Positions 24,801 to 32,672 of a DNA stretch of 64,000 bases are shown here, piece by piece. The notes below the pieces were generated by a model that was not told the origin of the DNA, searched no databases, and was given only the letters and a program-made list of their open reading frames with translations. Positions within the stretch are counted from its first letter, which is position 1. Every line of letters begins with the position of its first letter. This DNA comes from Liolophura sinensis (Eukaryota > Mollusca > Polyplacophora > Chitonida > Chitonidae). Both the position numbers and the translations under genes were made by a program. The stretch spans positions 1-64,000 of the forward strand of contig NW_027017960.1 of assembly GCF_032854445.1 (NCBI RefSeq). The letters are read 5' to 3'.

Positions 24801-25043
24801 GAGCTTGGGAATTGAACTGTGGTCAGATTGTATGACATAATCTGTTTTCTGTGTCTCGCTTCGTAAATTCATTCTTCTTTTCACAGGTCCGCCCCTGCAG
24901 TTAACGCCCAAGGAATGCCCGACATTCAAGCCGAAACTTCCCTCGTACCTTGTCACGGATTTAACATGCCGGATCACAGCAGGCCTCCGTTACAGGTTCA
25001 GTACATGAACCAGGAATTTGAATCGGAATACAGTTATATATGA
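9692..25043 (+). CDS. Putative type I membrane protein with TSP1-like repeat, left copy (5' end unresolved)
   Basis: Five exons are supported: 9,692-9,800, 18,994-19,099, 22,319-22,453, 23,943-24,141 and 24,887-25,043 (stop). Junction phases are 0, 1, 1 and 2, and every junction keeps the frame. The product has about 70 extracellular residues of unknown fold, a TSP1-like module, a Thr-rich stalk, one transmembrane segment (VIVLIGSSFGFLTLLLIIGG), a Cys-Cys juxtamembrane pair and a tail of about 53 residues ending in YMNQEFESEYSYI. The first exon must enter with phase 2, so at least one upstream exon with the signal peptide is missing; I did not find it. A Polinton lies in the second of these introns' positions (between exons at 9,800 and 18,994). 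It looks like a cell-surface receptor or adhesion protein; ligand unknown. Confidence 0.72.
9852..10080 (+). repeat. SINE copy shared by both arms
   Basis: Head-side GATCCAGGAGCCTCTCACC, then CTTCTTCTCCGGTCG, CGGGCTCTGCCCGG, and the tail GTAAAACACCAGTCAAATAAA. The mirror copy is at 55,968-56,181 on -. Bases 10,081-10,700 are intron sequence that aligns with 55,300-55,940 and holds no exon I can support. Confidence 0.8.
10765..10770. other. Polinton target duplication, left (AGCCGC)
   Basis: AGCCGC here and again at 18,437-18,442, directly outside the element. Six bp is the size produced by Polintons. Both copies lie in a SINE (core to the left from about 10,715, tail to the right to about 18,480), so the Polinton landed inside a SINE. 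Confidence 0.85.
10771..11115 (+). repeat. Polinton left terminal inverted repeat
   Basis: Matches the reverse complement of 18,215-18,436 with indels. Shared blocks: the outer 50 bp, GCGTTATTGAGGTGG (10,809), GCGTCG...CGCGCTATATAGC, and GGATTTTCCCGTT near 11,087. A short GTTATTGAGGTGGT motif is repeated three times near 10,810-10,850. Confidence 0.8.
13059..13640 (+). pseudogene. Polinton packaging ATPase (FtsK/HerA type), C-terminal relic
   Basis: The recognisable core is VESLMVEVDDSVMKLFTKGRHH...YIVQNIF: the acidic Walker-B-like segment and the following QN sensor motif of virus-like packaging ATPases. It continues with KGHSTIGLKAHHL. The frame ends at a TGA at 13,455; beyond it, stops alternate with recognisable pieces (ATAESHGYLLVDFKQ, 13,540-13,590). 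The Walker A part is not identified upstream. This would be the motor that fills capsids with DNA. Confidence 0.75.
13780..14080 (+). pseudogene. Polinton minor capsid (penton-like) relic
   Basis: Segments YVYADIVEPLLQLV (13,860-13,905) and a later stretch (near 13,985-14,060) fit, by pattern and position between ATPase and major capsid, the single-jelly-roll minor capsid protein of Polintons. Several stops break the frame. Moderate confidence because the match rests on two short blocks. Confidence 0.5.
14380..14640 (+). pseudogene. Polinton major capsid protein, N-terminal relic
   Basis: The blocks MTLEFLITNGDVDTYL, EADKSVGPTNL and, after stops, INMYPFRAYLQTFLFYG fit the first jelly-roll of the double-jelly-roll capsid protein. 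The sequence breaks off at about 14,640 and polymerase sequence follows on the other strand, so most of the gene is deleted. Confidence 0.65.
14650..15790 (-). pseudogene. Polinton protein-primed DNA polymerase B relic
   Basis: Read from 15,781 downward: the palm/exonuclease-side segment FLGKYDLNLIKV (about 15,355-15,390), LKFLDIWNYLAF (about 15,230-15,265), a long middle part, and near 14,720-14,760 the motif GNSGYGKIVTNQ, which is motif B of family B polymerases. At least three frames are used (15,353-15,781, 14,933-15,322 and 14,749-15,048), so it carries frameshifts, and a TAG precedes motif B. It would copy the element using a terminal protein primer. Confidence 0.82.
16580..16983 (-). 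pseudogene. Unassigned Polinton open stretches with an (AAG/TTC) repeat
   Basis: Two overlapping - strand frames with a run of arginine or glutamate codons from a TTC triplet array at 16,729-16,757. Text such as LPKFKYVNEVLRQNPDIYY looks protein-like, and the location suggests an upstream part of the polymerase or an adjacent gene, but I do not recognise it. Confidence 0.25.
18215..18436 (-). repeat. Polinton right terminal inverted repeat
   Basis: Counterpart of the left repeat; see the shared blocks there. The outermost bases read AGTAGTATACACGG on the - strand, starting with AG as Polinton ends do. Confidence 0.8.
18437..18993. other. Intron sequence with SINE tail and SINE
   Basis: 18,443-18,485 is the tail half of the SINE that the Polinton interrupted. 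18,486-18,780 has no feature I can name. 18,835-18,965 is a SINE on + whose mirror copy is at 54,925-55,090. Confidence 0.6.
18835..18965 (+). repeat. SINE copy shared by both arms
   Basis: Contains TGCTGGCTTCATCTCCGGCTGTACGTGGAA and the tail GAGTATAGCGTAAAACACCAA. Mirror copy on - at 54,925-55,090. Confidence 0.75.
18994..19099 (+). CDS. Left receptor-like gene, exon b
   Basis: Acceptor TTTCTCAG, donor GTAAGT. Encodes LTVRHSATDDVGAFGRNN and on to VTYERN, phase 0 to phase 1. The mirror exon is at 54,787-54,892, with one extra Cys there. The sequence just upstream (18,835-18,965) is a SINE shared by both arms. Confidence 0.72.
19240..19395 (-). repeat. SINE copy shared by both arms
   Basis: Reverse orientation: TTGGTGTTTTACACCATACTCAAG first, then GGGAAGAAACCCGG. 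Mirror copy on + at 54,515-54,655. 19,396-19,720 aligns with 53,820-54,470 and is intron. Confidence 0.8.
19720..22318. other. AT-rich intron, no supported gene
   Basis: About 19,980-21,700 has no counterpart that I can trace in the right arm and is probably an insertion of unknown type. I see no terminal repeats I trust and no coding motifs. Short open stretches near 21,741-22,022 and 21,971-22,231 look random. Confidence 0.5.
22319..22453 (+). CDS. Left receptor-like gene, TSP1-like exon
   Basis: Encodes 44 residues: WKVW (the WxxW tryptophan ladder start), CSC, then alternating arginines (RVRRR) and four more Cys. This is the layering of a thrombospondin type 1 repeat, although shorter than the usual 50-60 residues. 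Acceptor CATTCAG, donor GTAAAA, phase 1 both sides, so it could be skipped or duplicated without frame loss. Confidence 0.75.
22454..23942. other. Intron with one SINE
   Basis: 22,920-23,130 aligns with 50,450-50,730. A SINE on - occupies 23,280-23,405 (mirror 50,228-50,335). The rest is AT-rich with no feature I can support. Confidence 0.55.
23280..23405 (-). repeat. SINE copy
   Basis: Tail-first: ATAGGTGTTTTACGCCGTACTCAAG, then GGCGGTGGCCAGCATTATGG. Truncated before the tRNA-like head. Confidence 0.75.
23943..24141 (+). CDS. Left receptor-like gene, stalk and transmembrane exon
   Basis: Begins TTLELKPTTFGTVVGASTTAE, then a 9-codon stretch with intron-like ends (GTAATT...TTTGTAG), then the transmembrane helix and CCIIHSQP. 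In the right arm the same region is two exons separated by a 267-bp intron, so here the intron has shrunk to 27 bp and reads through in frame. Donor GTAAGT, phase 2. Confidence 0.75.
24655..24795 (+). repeat. Partial SINE, left arm only
   Basis: AGCTGGCTTCCCCTCCGGCC core to CCGCCATAATG. The left gene's last intron carries it; I see no counterpart in the right intron. Confidence 0.65.
24887..25043 (+). CDS. Left receptor-like gene, cytoplasmic tail exon
   Basis: Acceptor TTTTCACAG; 52 codons including the stop TGA at 25,041. The tail ends QYMNQEFESEYSYI. YMNQ fits the pYxN pattern bound by Grb2-type SH2 domains, an inference only. About 23 codons present in the right copy are missing here. 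A partial SINE lies in the preceding intron (24,655-24,795). Confidence 0.75.
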
Positions 25044-25214
25044 CGCTGTATACAACGTTTTCAAAAAAATTATAACCGTACAAGTATTTATTTGCTTGTT
25101 AATTACTTAACGCCATGTTCAAAAAGATTACACTTATACGATGGTTGTCAGCTTTACCATATGATTGCAATATCAAGATACAAAACACATATTCCACTGG
25201 CTTTCGCTTAAAAA

Positions 25215-25900
25215 AATGAATCCGTTAATTTTAACAGAAAATCTCTGGTCTGAGAGATGATAGAATGTGTTCTGCTATTATAACACAATATTGTACCATA
25301 TAGTATCAACATCATAAGCTGTCGTGTATGTCATATTTAACTGAGATCGAACATCAGACTTTCTGTTTAAGTTTAAGAGAATATTTTTTCAGAGTTGCAA
25401 AAGAGTTGGATATATCTCTTAATACCTAGCAACTAATTTAGATCACTTTCATTTGAACTGCCACCGCCGGTTAAGATGCTTATCTTCCAATCGAACGCAC
25501 CGTTGTAGATATTAACCCATTAGTTTAGGCGCTTGCTTTACAGCAATTACGTTAATGGAGACATGGGTTCAATTCCAGGGTCGGCCAAGGAATTTTCTGC
25601 CAACCGCTTATGGTTTCGTTGTTGTCGGGGGCTTGGTGGCATTCAGTGATCGCTCTTATGCGTATTCGCACAAAACAAAGTCTGTTTAATTTAACAGAAA
25701 GTCTGTTGTATGAGTAATACTAGAATACATTCTGTTATTATAACACATTATTCTGTTAAGTGCAATACACATATTGTATTAATTCAACATAAAGATTCTA
25801 ACAGATTAGATTATACTAACAGGTCATTGTGTTATAACAACAGAATACATTCCTGCATCACTGAGAAAACAGACTTTCTGTTAAAATTAGCACATTTTTT
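25215..25900. repeat. tRNA-type SINE flanked by CAGAAAGTCTGTT palindromic repeats
   Basis: 25,445-25,640 has a tRNA-like head: TTAAGATGCTTATC, then GGGTTCAATTCC (25,566-25,577), a B-box-like match. Around it AACAGAAAGTCTGTT and TCTGTTATTATAACAC motifs occur in both orientations, making inverted arms at 25,680-25,760 and 25,815-25,890. The right arm has the same block at 46,080-46,560. No coding sequence. Confidence 0.6.
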
Positions 25901-26784
25901 TTTCGAAGGTAGTCTTTCATGAAGTTTGCATCAGACGAATTGCATATCACCAATAAGGCATATGTAACATGTGAGAAGGTTTGACAGTGACAGCGAAGAG
26001 CACTCCATTGCCCCAAGTATTCTAGGTTTCTCGTTGATAGAAATGAATACCATCTCGAGTATGACGTTAGACGAAAAATTAGCTAAATCAAATCGGTAGG
26101 CTATCTCGCACACATTAAAAGTGAGAGCTTATTCATTCTATAGCCCAAAAGGGGATATAGCTGCATTTTGGCATTTCCTTAATGCCCGTCTGTTATCAGG
26201 TCCTTGGTGATAATAAATTGTCGACTGCGCTCGTGAGGTAGCTCAGGTAGTTTTACATGACGTTGCTTGGATATACTTGACTTTAATCGCTGAGGTATAT
26301 TTTGAACGCGCACAAATACCTGTGTTCCATGTGGGAAATTTCATCAGTGTTTTGACAAAGCCGGGTGGTTTATATCGGAATCTCCCGTATCCTGGGCCAA
26401 AACACAATGACTGAAGTCATGTGAGTGGAATAAATATTAAGTAAGGCTTCCAGCACCTATCAGTCAGTCAATCTATCAGCTAACTGACTGGCAATGTGCG
26501 CTGTACGATTCCCAAAGGGTTGTGTTGGGTTCTATCATTAACTACAACCATGACCGCCGCCATACATGTACATGTATAACTTAAATATTAACAAAACAAA
26601 ACAACAACCAAATTCTTACTGTACCAGTATGATCCACAAAGGCAACCACAAGTCGACAGCTGTCAACAATATGCCCGTTTTTTAATCAATAGTACGCTGC
26701 CATTCATTTACTCGTTCATTTAGACTAAACATTTATTTATATAATATGGTGCACGAAGCAATTTTTCTGTCGTCCTCACTGTTC

Positions 26785-27330
26785 TATGCTGTTCTTGACA
26801 TTTGTTTCGCTTGGGTTCCCGGTTATTCTAGGTTGCCTGATAATGAACGAGCAGATAGACTTGCCAAACCAATGCAAAGTCCACGTGATGTCACCTCTCA
26901 TATCAAATAGTTCATATCCGAAGCCCTGAAAGAAGTAGTGTCATTATCATTTAAATTATGGCAAAATTAGTGGGACGCTTCAGAGAAGGGTCGTTTTTGT
27001 CACCTATTTACCCTGTTTGTCAAACAGAAGAAAAGTTTAGCAGAAAAGCAGAAATCTTCTGTTTTCGACTTCGGTTAGGACATCTCCCAGTTAATATCTA
27101 CTTAAAGGGATCGAAGGTAAGAGATTCAGACCAGTGAAATGTTTGTCAGACTGAGGAGACCATCCATCATGTTTTACTTCCGTGTCCACAGTACACAGCT
27201 CAAAGACAAATATTCCTTTCTCATCTTGTAGACGTTGGAATTGCTCACCGTGCTTTGTCCACCTAAAAATGCATGTTTTGTTTTAAAAGCTGTAGGCAAT
27301 TATTTATGTAGATATTTAGGCATAACATAC
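26785..27330 (+). mobile_element. 3' end of a LINE retrotransposon (RNase H and tail)
   Basis: The RNase H end reads CFAWVPGYSRLPDNERADRLAK (26,806-26,871), typical of LINE elements with an RNase H domain. It is followed, through several stops, by RLRLGHLPVN and a CxxC...H...C segment (CQTEETIHHVLLPCPQY, 27,140-27,195) usual at the end of such polyproteins. Only the 3' part is present and it is dead. The right arm lacks it. Confidence 0.7.
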
Positions 27331-29639
27331 CTCAGGGATGCTTAGTCCATCAGCAGAATCCTGGTTTATGCTGGAATACAATATACATGTAATTAAAGGA
27401 AGACAGGATGATCACAATGTAGAATTTATATTTATAGAATTTTGATAGATTCTAGTCCTAGAGATTTGTGGTATGTGTCGCTAGCTCATACATGCCCGTA
27501 CAGTGTCAGAGTGACCTTTGCCAGCGTGTTGCTTGTCAAGTGAAGATTTTAATAAAACGAAACGCTATTCGGAGAAGGTTTACTCTAAAGATTGTGATTT
27601 CTGGTCGTGGTCGGATAATATTTTAAGACCACTTTGGCTACAGCCAAATATAATCCGATGAAGAGCACATTAAAGGAACGGCTGGTTATGAAACATATAA
27701 TCCGATTATACCTATCAAGTTTATCAGATTCTAATGCTCTACAGATTATCAAAGTACCTAATGTAAAGTAACACTATATGTTTAAAGTTCTAATATCTGC
27801 TGAACAAGCCGAAGATCTAATGGTTTTGTTTACTACACCTATTTCTAAGTAGATTGTACCTCTCAAAATGTGCTATCAAGAAAGATTTTTTATAAACATA
27901 TTTAGATATGAAATGTGTATAAAAGGTGAACTTGATTTGTTATAAAATAGACAAATCCACTTGTGTCTCCCATCCGAGTCGTCTTTGTGTTCCTTTCTTA
28001 AGACTTCAGTACTAAAGAAAACGGATCCAAAAAAGCTTACAACAAGTAACCGGTGAAATACGCCCCTTTGTCAATTTACCTCAGTTAGGATTTTATTCTA
28101 CCGGTATCTGTTTATGTAAATACTTAATCAGTAGCAAATTAATTGCCCTCATTTGTACCATGTCTTTAGCAGTGACAGGTAAAAACAAATGCAGCAATGT
28201 TGATCACAATTTTTGGACGTCACAACACATTCCACACGAAATCACACTCACAAGAAATCATGCTGGCTTCCCAACCGGCTGTATGTGAGAAGGTCTTCAG
28301 CAACGTGCGGATGGTCATGAGTGTTCACCGGGTTCTGTCCGGTTTCCTCCCATCATAGTATAAGTCAAATATATTTGAGTACGGTGTAATACACCAATTA
28401 AATCAATAATTGAATATATTCACACAAATCATTCAACAGTAATCCACACAAGAATCGTTTAGTTATTCGATGATGTATTTCTTTTACACTCAAAGAATCG
28501 GGATTGATTTCAATCCCTAAATACTCGGAGGAAACCAATTTTACCTTGACATTTTCCGGTTTGACTAAAGGCAACACAAGTGTTGAGAAAACACCTACAT
28601 GCGCTGACTTCTAAAGGCTTTTAGTCAGATCAAGGTAATATAGATGTCGTTCAGCGGCTTCTCGAGAAGCCCATTAAATGTCCATAGCTGAGTCTTCAAC
28701 GTTTGCCACCTGGCTCCACCCATTACTTAACAACTCTCAAACAGAGTAATATCATCTTCATTTAATCAAGCTAACGATGTCCTCCATGATCCACTTGCTT
28801 TACTGAGCCACATTAACCTTTCAAAGCCTTAAACTTTCCTTCATAAATATGCATGACTCATTGCCCAATCAGACTCTACCGCAGTTATTGACGCTGACGG
28901 GAGTTCAAATCAACATGGAGTGTGGCTGTGGTGAGAAGTAGGCCATGAATATATTAATGTCACACTAGACACACAAATGTTAGCACAAAAATAACTTCCT
29001 GCACATCGACGTGTTATGGATTATCGGTGTGACGATCATTTTTAGGCAAAATAGGCTCGACAGAAATTAGTGACGAAACAACAACAACATAGACTATATC
29101 GATCAGCTGGTCGGCCTCTTTCGCTGTAACCGGTATTTCCTGATAGCACAGTGCCTGTTCGTTTCACTAAAAGCATATCGATCACCGTTTATACCACTGC
29201 TTATTGGTGTTGTATAATGTTGTGTCAAGGAATAAATCGGATCCGAACGTAAATGCATTTGCTTCGAAACAAGGATATACACTTATGAGGGAGATCAAAG
29301 ACTGGCTGAAAATGCCCTGTCGGAAGTAGACGGGCCACGATGTCATTGGCTGTCTGTATAGTAGGTTTCTGAAGACTTTCATATGTAGAGTAACGCAAGG
29401 GTGGTTTAGAAGCCTATAGCAAATATCAACCTTGCAGACATGAAGATAGGTGATACAGATAATGCTCATTGTTTAGAATTGACTCTTCAATTCACCGCTT
29501 CTAATGTATTCATTGTCAGAGCTGAGTCCTCAATGTCACTAAACAACCTGGCATCATCTAATACGTAACAGCTCCCAAATCAGGTAATGCAGTACGGTAG
29601 CTGTTAGACGTTCTCAGCATTGCTAGACAGTCTACTGGG
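27331..29639. other. Left-arm noncoding DNA with one SINE
   Basis: 27,331-28,070 has no feature I can name. 28,080-28,250 aligns with the right arm near 44,890-45,280. A SINE on + lies at 28,255-28,425. 28,440-28,700 aligns with 44,470-44,700. 28,700-29,640 has no supported exon; the open stretch at 29,182-29,469 looks random. Confidence 0.5.
28255..28425 (+). repeat. SINE copy
   Basis: CATGCTGGCTTCCCAACCGGC to GTAATACACCAATTAAATCAATAA. The SINE in the corresponding part of the right arm (45,030-45,180) has the wrong orientation for a shared insertion, so the two look independent. Confidence 0.7.
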
Positions 29640-29890
29640 ATACCGTTATCACTGGTACAGGGGGAGATAACTCGTTAGGCTCAATGTCGTAAGTCCTCGC
29701 GAGACAGGAGATCTTCTCTCCGCGTCTCATAAGAATGCGAAGGTACAGGAATTTCCAGAGAAGCAGAGCACTGGTGAAAAGCAGCAGAGGGGACACCAGG
29801 GTCATAGCGCAAGGGCAATGGTGGAAAGTTTGCCAAGAAGAACCTCGCTCTGGTTTTCTTGGTTATAGAAGAAAGGATATGATCTTCTGT
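29640..29890 (-). pseudogene. KCNMB-like gene, 3' fragment, left copy
   Basis: The - strand matches the last exon of the + strand gene at 43,920-44,174: FYNQENQSE, a frame break with TGA at the start of the second transmembrane helix, then in another frame ALLLWKFLYLRILMRRGEK and YDIEPNELSPPVPVITV, and a stop. Everything 5' of this is absent: the match stops at about 29,890 where a minisatellite begins. The duplication cut through the exon and left this non-functional piece. The cytoplasmic tail is the best preserved part. Confidence 0.8.
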
Positions 29891-29894
29891 GTGA

Positions 29895-30195
29895 GCCCGA
29901 TACGCGTAACTTGAATACCCTGAACACGTCACATGTACACCTGATATACGTCACTTGAACACCCGATATACGTCACTTAAACACCCAGTACACGTCACTT
30001 GAACAGTCGATCGATACACGTCCCTTGAACATCCGCTACACGCCAGTTGAACACAAGATATACCTCACTTGAACACCCGATACACGTCACTTGAACACCC
30101 GATACACGTCACTTTAACAACTGATCCATACACGTCTCTTAAACATTCGAAACATATCAGCCGAACACAAGATATACGTCACTTCAACACCCAAA
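29895..30195. repeat. Minisatellite, about 22-24 bp unit
   Basis: About a dozen imperfect copies of a unit around CACTTGAACACCCGATACACGT. It abuts the inner breakpoint of the left arm. Bases 30,196-30,636 contain nothing I can identify. Confidence 0.8.
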
Positions 30196-30636
30196 ACACG
30201 CCAGTTGCCTCACAATGAATGATTCGCGGAAAACAATAGAGCCAGTGCTTATTTGCCGTAAAAACACACATATCATCAGCAAAATACCATAACACTCCTG
30301 GCCCCAACAAAATGGTAACATATAGCAAATATATAGATTTACATCACAATTTATTCATGAATTTTCAGGAAAACAGAGACAATTCCATTTGAGTTCAACC
30401 TCCGTGTTAAAATTTATTAATTTATTCTGTCGATATTACACACCTACGTTTTCTTTATTTATGCCGAGGTTTAGATGTCGACGGAGTAAATCATGCTGAG
30501 AGGAATGTAAACAAATGAGTTGGAGTCATTTGTAACCTTATGGAAATGTATGGATTTAGGCTGTGAGCTTGTCTGATTTGTTCATTTGATTTGCTACAAC
30601 CTTACTTACAGTCGACTCGCATGCAATTATTGGACA

Positions 30637-30900
30637 CCTCCGTGGCCGAGCTGGTTACCGCACTAGGGCAGCGCAATAACCCAGGATCCTCTAACCAATG
30701 CGGTCGCTGTGAGTTCAAGTCCAGGTCTTGATGGCTTCCTCTCCGGCCGTAGGTGAGAAGGTCTGCCATCAACCTGGCCGGATGGTCCAGGGTTTTCCCC
30801 GGGCTCTGTCGATTTCTTCCCAGCATAATGCTGGTCGCCGTCGTAAAATAAAAATATTTTTGAGTGCGGCGTAAAACACCAATCAAGTGCATAAATAAAT
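30637..30900 (+). repeat. SINE, near full length
   Basis: Head CCTCCGTGGCCGAGCTGGTTA (A-box-like), GAGTTCAAGTCC (B box), then the core and tail GGCGTAAAACACCAATCAAG with an A-rich end. Confidence 0.85.
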
Positions 30901-31274
30901 AACATGCAATTGTTTCTAAGCTAATGTTGTTCTTTCATTGTGGCACTGATGAGGGCTTCAACAGACATATCCTCTTAAAACGCAAATGTTGAAGTGCTCT
31001 ACAAAATGATGCATGCTAATAGCTGTAAAATGTGAATGCAAGTAAAGGTGAATAAAACGTAAAAGTGTTAATTTGACAGGCTTAGTTTCATTGTTATCTC
31101 CCAAACTCTACAAACACATTTGATAAAGTAGCCCTCATTAAATATCATTGTTATCTTTCCCAGTCAGCCCCTTGAAAACTACTTAGATTTTCGCATATAA
31201 CCAACTTACCAGAGCATAATTCCATAGGCCTAGTCTTTACTGTGCATGAGTCGCTCTCTAACATACGCCTTAGG

Positions 31275-31545
31275 GGCCTCCGTGGCTCAGTCGGTTAGCG
31301 CGCAAGCGCAGCGTAATAACCCATGAGTCTCTCACCGATGCGGCGGCTGTCAGTTCAAGTCCAGCTCATGCTGGCTTCCTCTCCGGCCGTACGTGGGAAG
31401 ATCTTCCAGCAACCTGTGGGTGGTCGTGGGTTTCGCCCGGGCTCTGCCCGGTTTCTTCCCACCATAATGCTGGCCGCCGTCGTATAAGTGAAACACCCTT
31501 GATTACAGCGTAAAACAATAATCAAATAAATAAATAATTAAACAT
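31275..31545 (+). repeat. SINE, full length, best preserved copy
   Basis: A box TGGCTCAGTCGG at 31,283-31,294 and B box GTTCAAGTCC at 31,353-31,362 in a tRNA-like head. The conserved body CTTCCTCTCCGGCCGTACGT, CGGGCTCTGCCCGG and CCACCATAATGCTGGCCGCC follows, then an AATAAATAA tail. This tRNA-head SINE with a conserved central domain is abundant throughout the window. 30,901-31,274 and 31,546-32,250 show no gene. Confidence 0.9.
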
Positions 31546-32250
31546 TCGCCTTACATCACGGCCACCACTAGGAAATTTTATACTGAAATCTTAAACAACG
31601 TCGTGGTCTCTGGGTTCAGAGTGATGAGACAGGAAGTGATGTCAGAAAATACAAAAAAGCTCTGTCTCAACCTGTCTTTTTAATAACACTTCATACATAT
31701 GCGTTCTGTTTATCTAAAGTATACACAACATGATTCCAACCATCACCTGTACAATTTAATTGATGAACGCTGATTTCCGCACGAGGACATTAGTGGTGAG
31801 GCTCAGCCATAACAAGCCTATGTGCGTCGCACAGCACTCATGCAATGCGAATGCACAGAACGGAACATGCGCTGTAAGGAATATGAGATGTTCAGAACAA
31901 ATGGGCCATTACAATAAAAAATAAACAGTGCTCTACCTCAACCGACACTCCACACAGACGAAAGTTCCCCTCCAACTCCCCCAGTTGACAGTTGGCTGAT
32001 CTAAATCTCTGTTTTATTTCTGTACTTATTATTGACCACAATTATAGATTACTTGCAAACAGTCTTACACGGTAGCGCTGTGTGTTATTTTGTCAAGTGC
32101 GCGCGTCTCCCATTTAAGCTGGCACCATAAAGAGAATCTACCTTTGTTCATCGATTTAAAATTAAATACAAGGATTAGCTGAATAGGCCTAACTAATCGA
32201 CTTTCTGTCTCTATGGTGTGTGGAACTGGGCTTCATTCACAAAGCGTGTG

Positions 32251-32283
32251 ATTGGTTACCCAGAAGTTGTTTCCGTGTATAAG
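32251..32283 (+). promoter_or_regulatory. CCAAT-like and TATA-like boxes of the lectin gene
   Basis: ATTGG at 32,251-32,255 and TATAAG at 32,278-32,283, about 100 bp before the start codon. The spacing fits a core promoter with a 5' UTR of roughly 70 bases. Inference from motifs only. Confidence 0.4.
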
Positions 32284-32382
32284 CAGAACTAGGCGAGAGT
32301 TGACTCCTGTATGGATTTTTGCCAACGCCTTAAAAACAGAAAAACGCTCAGTTTGTAAACGACGTATTTTTATTCCGATATC

Positions 32383-32672
32383 ATGTTGCTGTTGTTATTA
32401 TTGTCTCTGGTGCTGAAATATGCTACAGTTTGTGAACTGACAAACTCTGAAAACATGAGGAGTTTTCAATTTTCACGACATTTTGACAATAACAACGTTG
32501 CACAGGAGCCATACAAAACTATATCAGGGGGAAATTCCGGAGAGTACCCAAAGTGTTTAATACGAGGAGCCATGGCCTGTATCTCCGATCCGAACTGCCG
32601 GTCATTTGGCACAAGCGGTCAAGATCTGCTTTTGTACAGATGCACAGAGGGCGACTTTCAGTTAAAAGGTAG
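32383..32672 (+). CDS. Lectin gene exon 1 (signal peptide and PAN-like)
   Basis: Two donors are possible, GTAGGT at 32,669 and GTAAGG at 32,673. Only the second gives the phase needed by the next exon. Cys residues in KCLIRG, AMAC, PNCRS and YRC suit a PAN/apple fold. The downstream intron begins with a tandem repeat. Confidence 0.8.

Larger units (their letters stand above)
1..29890. repeat. Left arm of a large inverted duplication
   Basis: Landmarks in this arm recur in mirror order and opposite orientation between about 43,915 and 62,480. Matched pairs read by eye include 143-345 with 62,200-62,335, 842-925 with 56,946-57,030, 9,056-9,800 with 56,235-56,945, 18,780-19,099 with 54,787-55,130, 22,319-22,453 with 51,691-51,825, 24,887-25,043 with 48,422-48,647, 26,160-26,540 with 45,470-45,790, 28,440-28,700 with 44,470-44,700 and 29,640-29,890 with 43,920-44,160. 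Exons are most alike; introns diverge and differ by insertions. The outer end may lie beyond the window start. Confidence 0.9.

Noticed and set aside
25445-25580. tRNA gene at the second SINE type
   Set aside because: B-box-like match only; recurs with its body in the other arm as a repeat.
31275-31362. tRNA gene
   Set aside because: A and B boxes are present but the sequence does not fold to a full tRNA by eye, and the same head recurs with a conserved SINE body.
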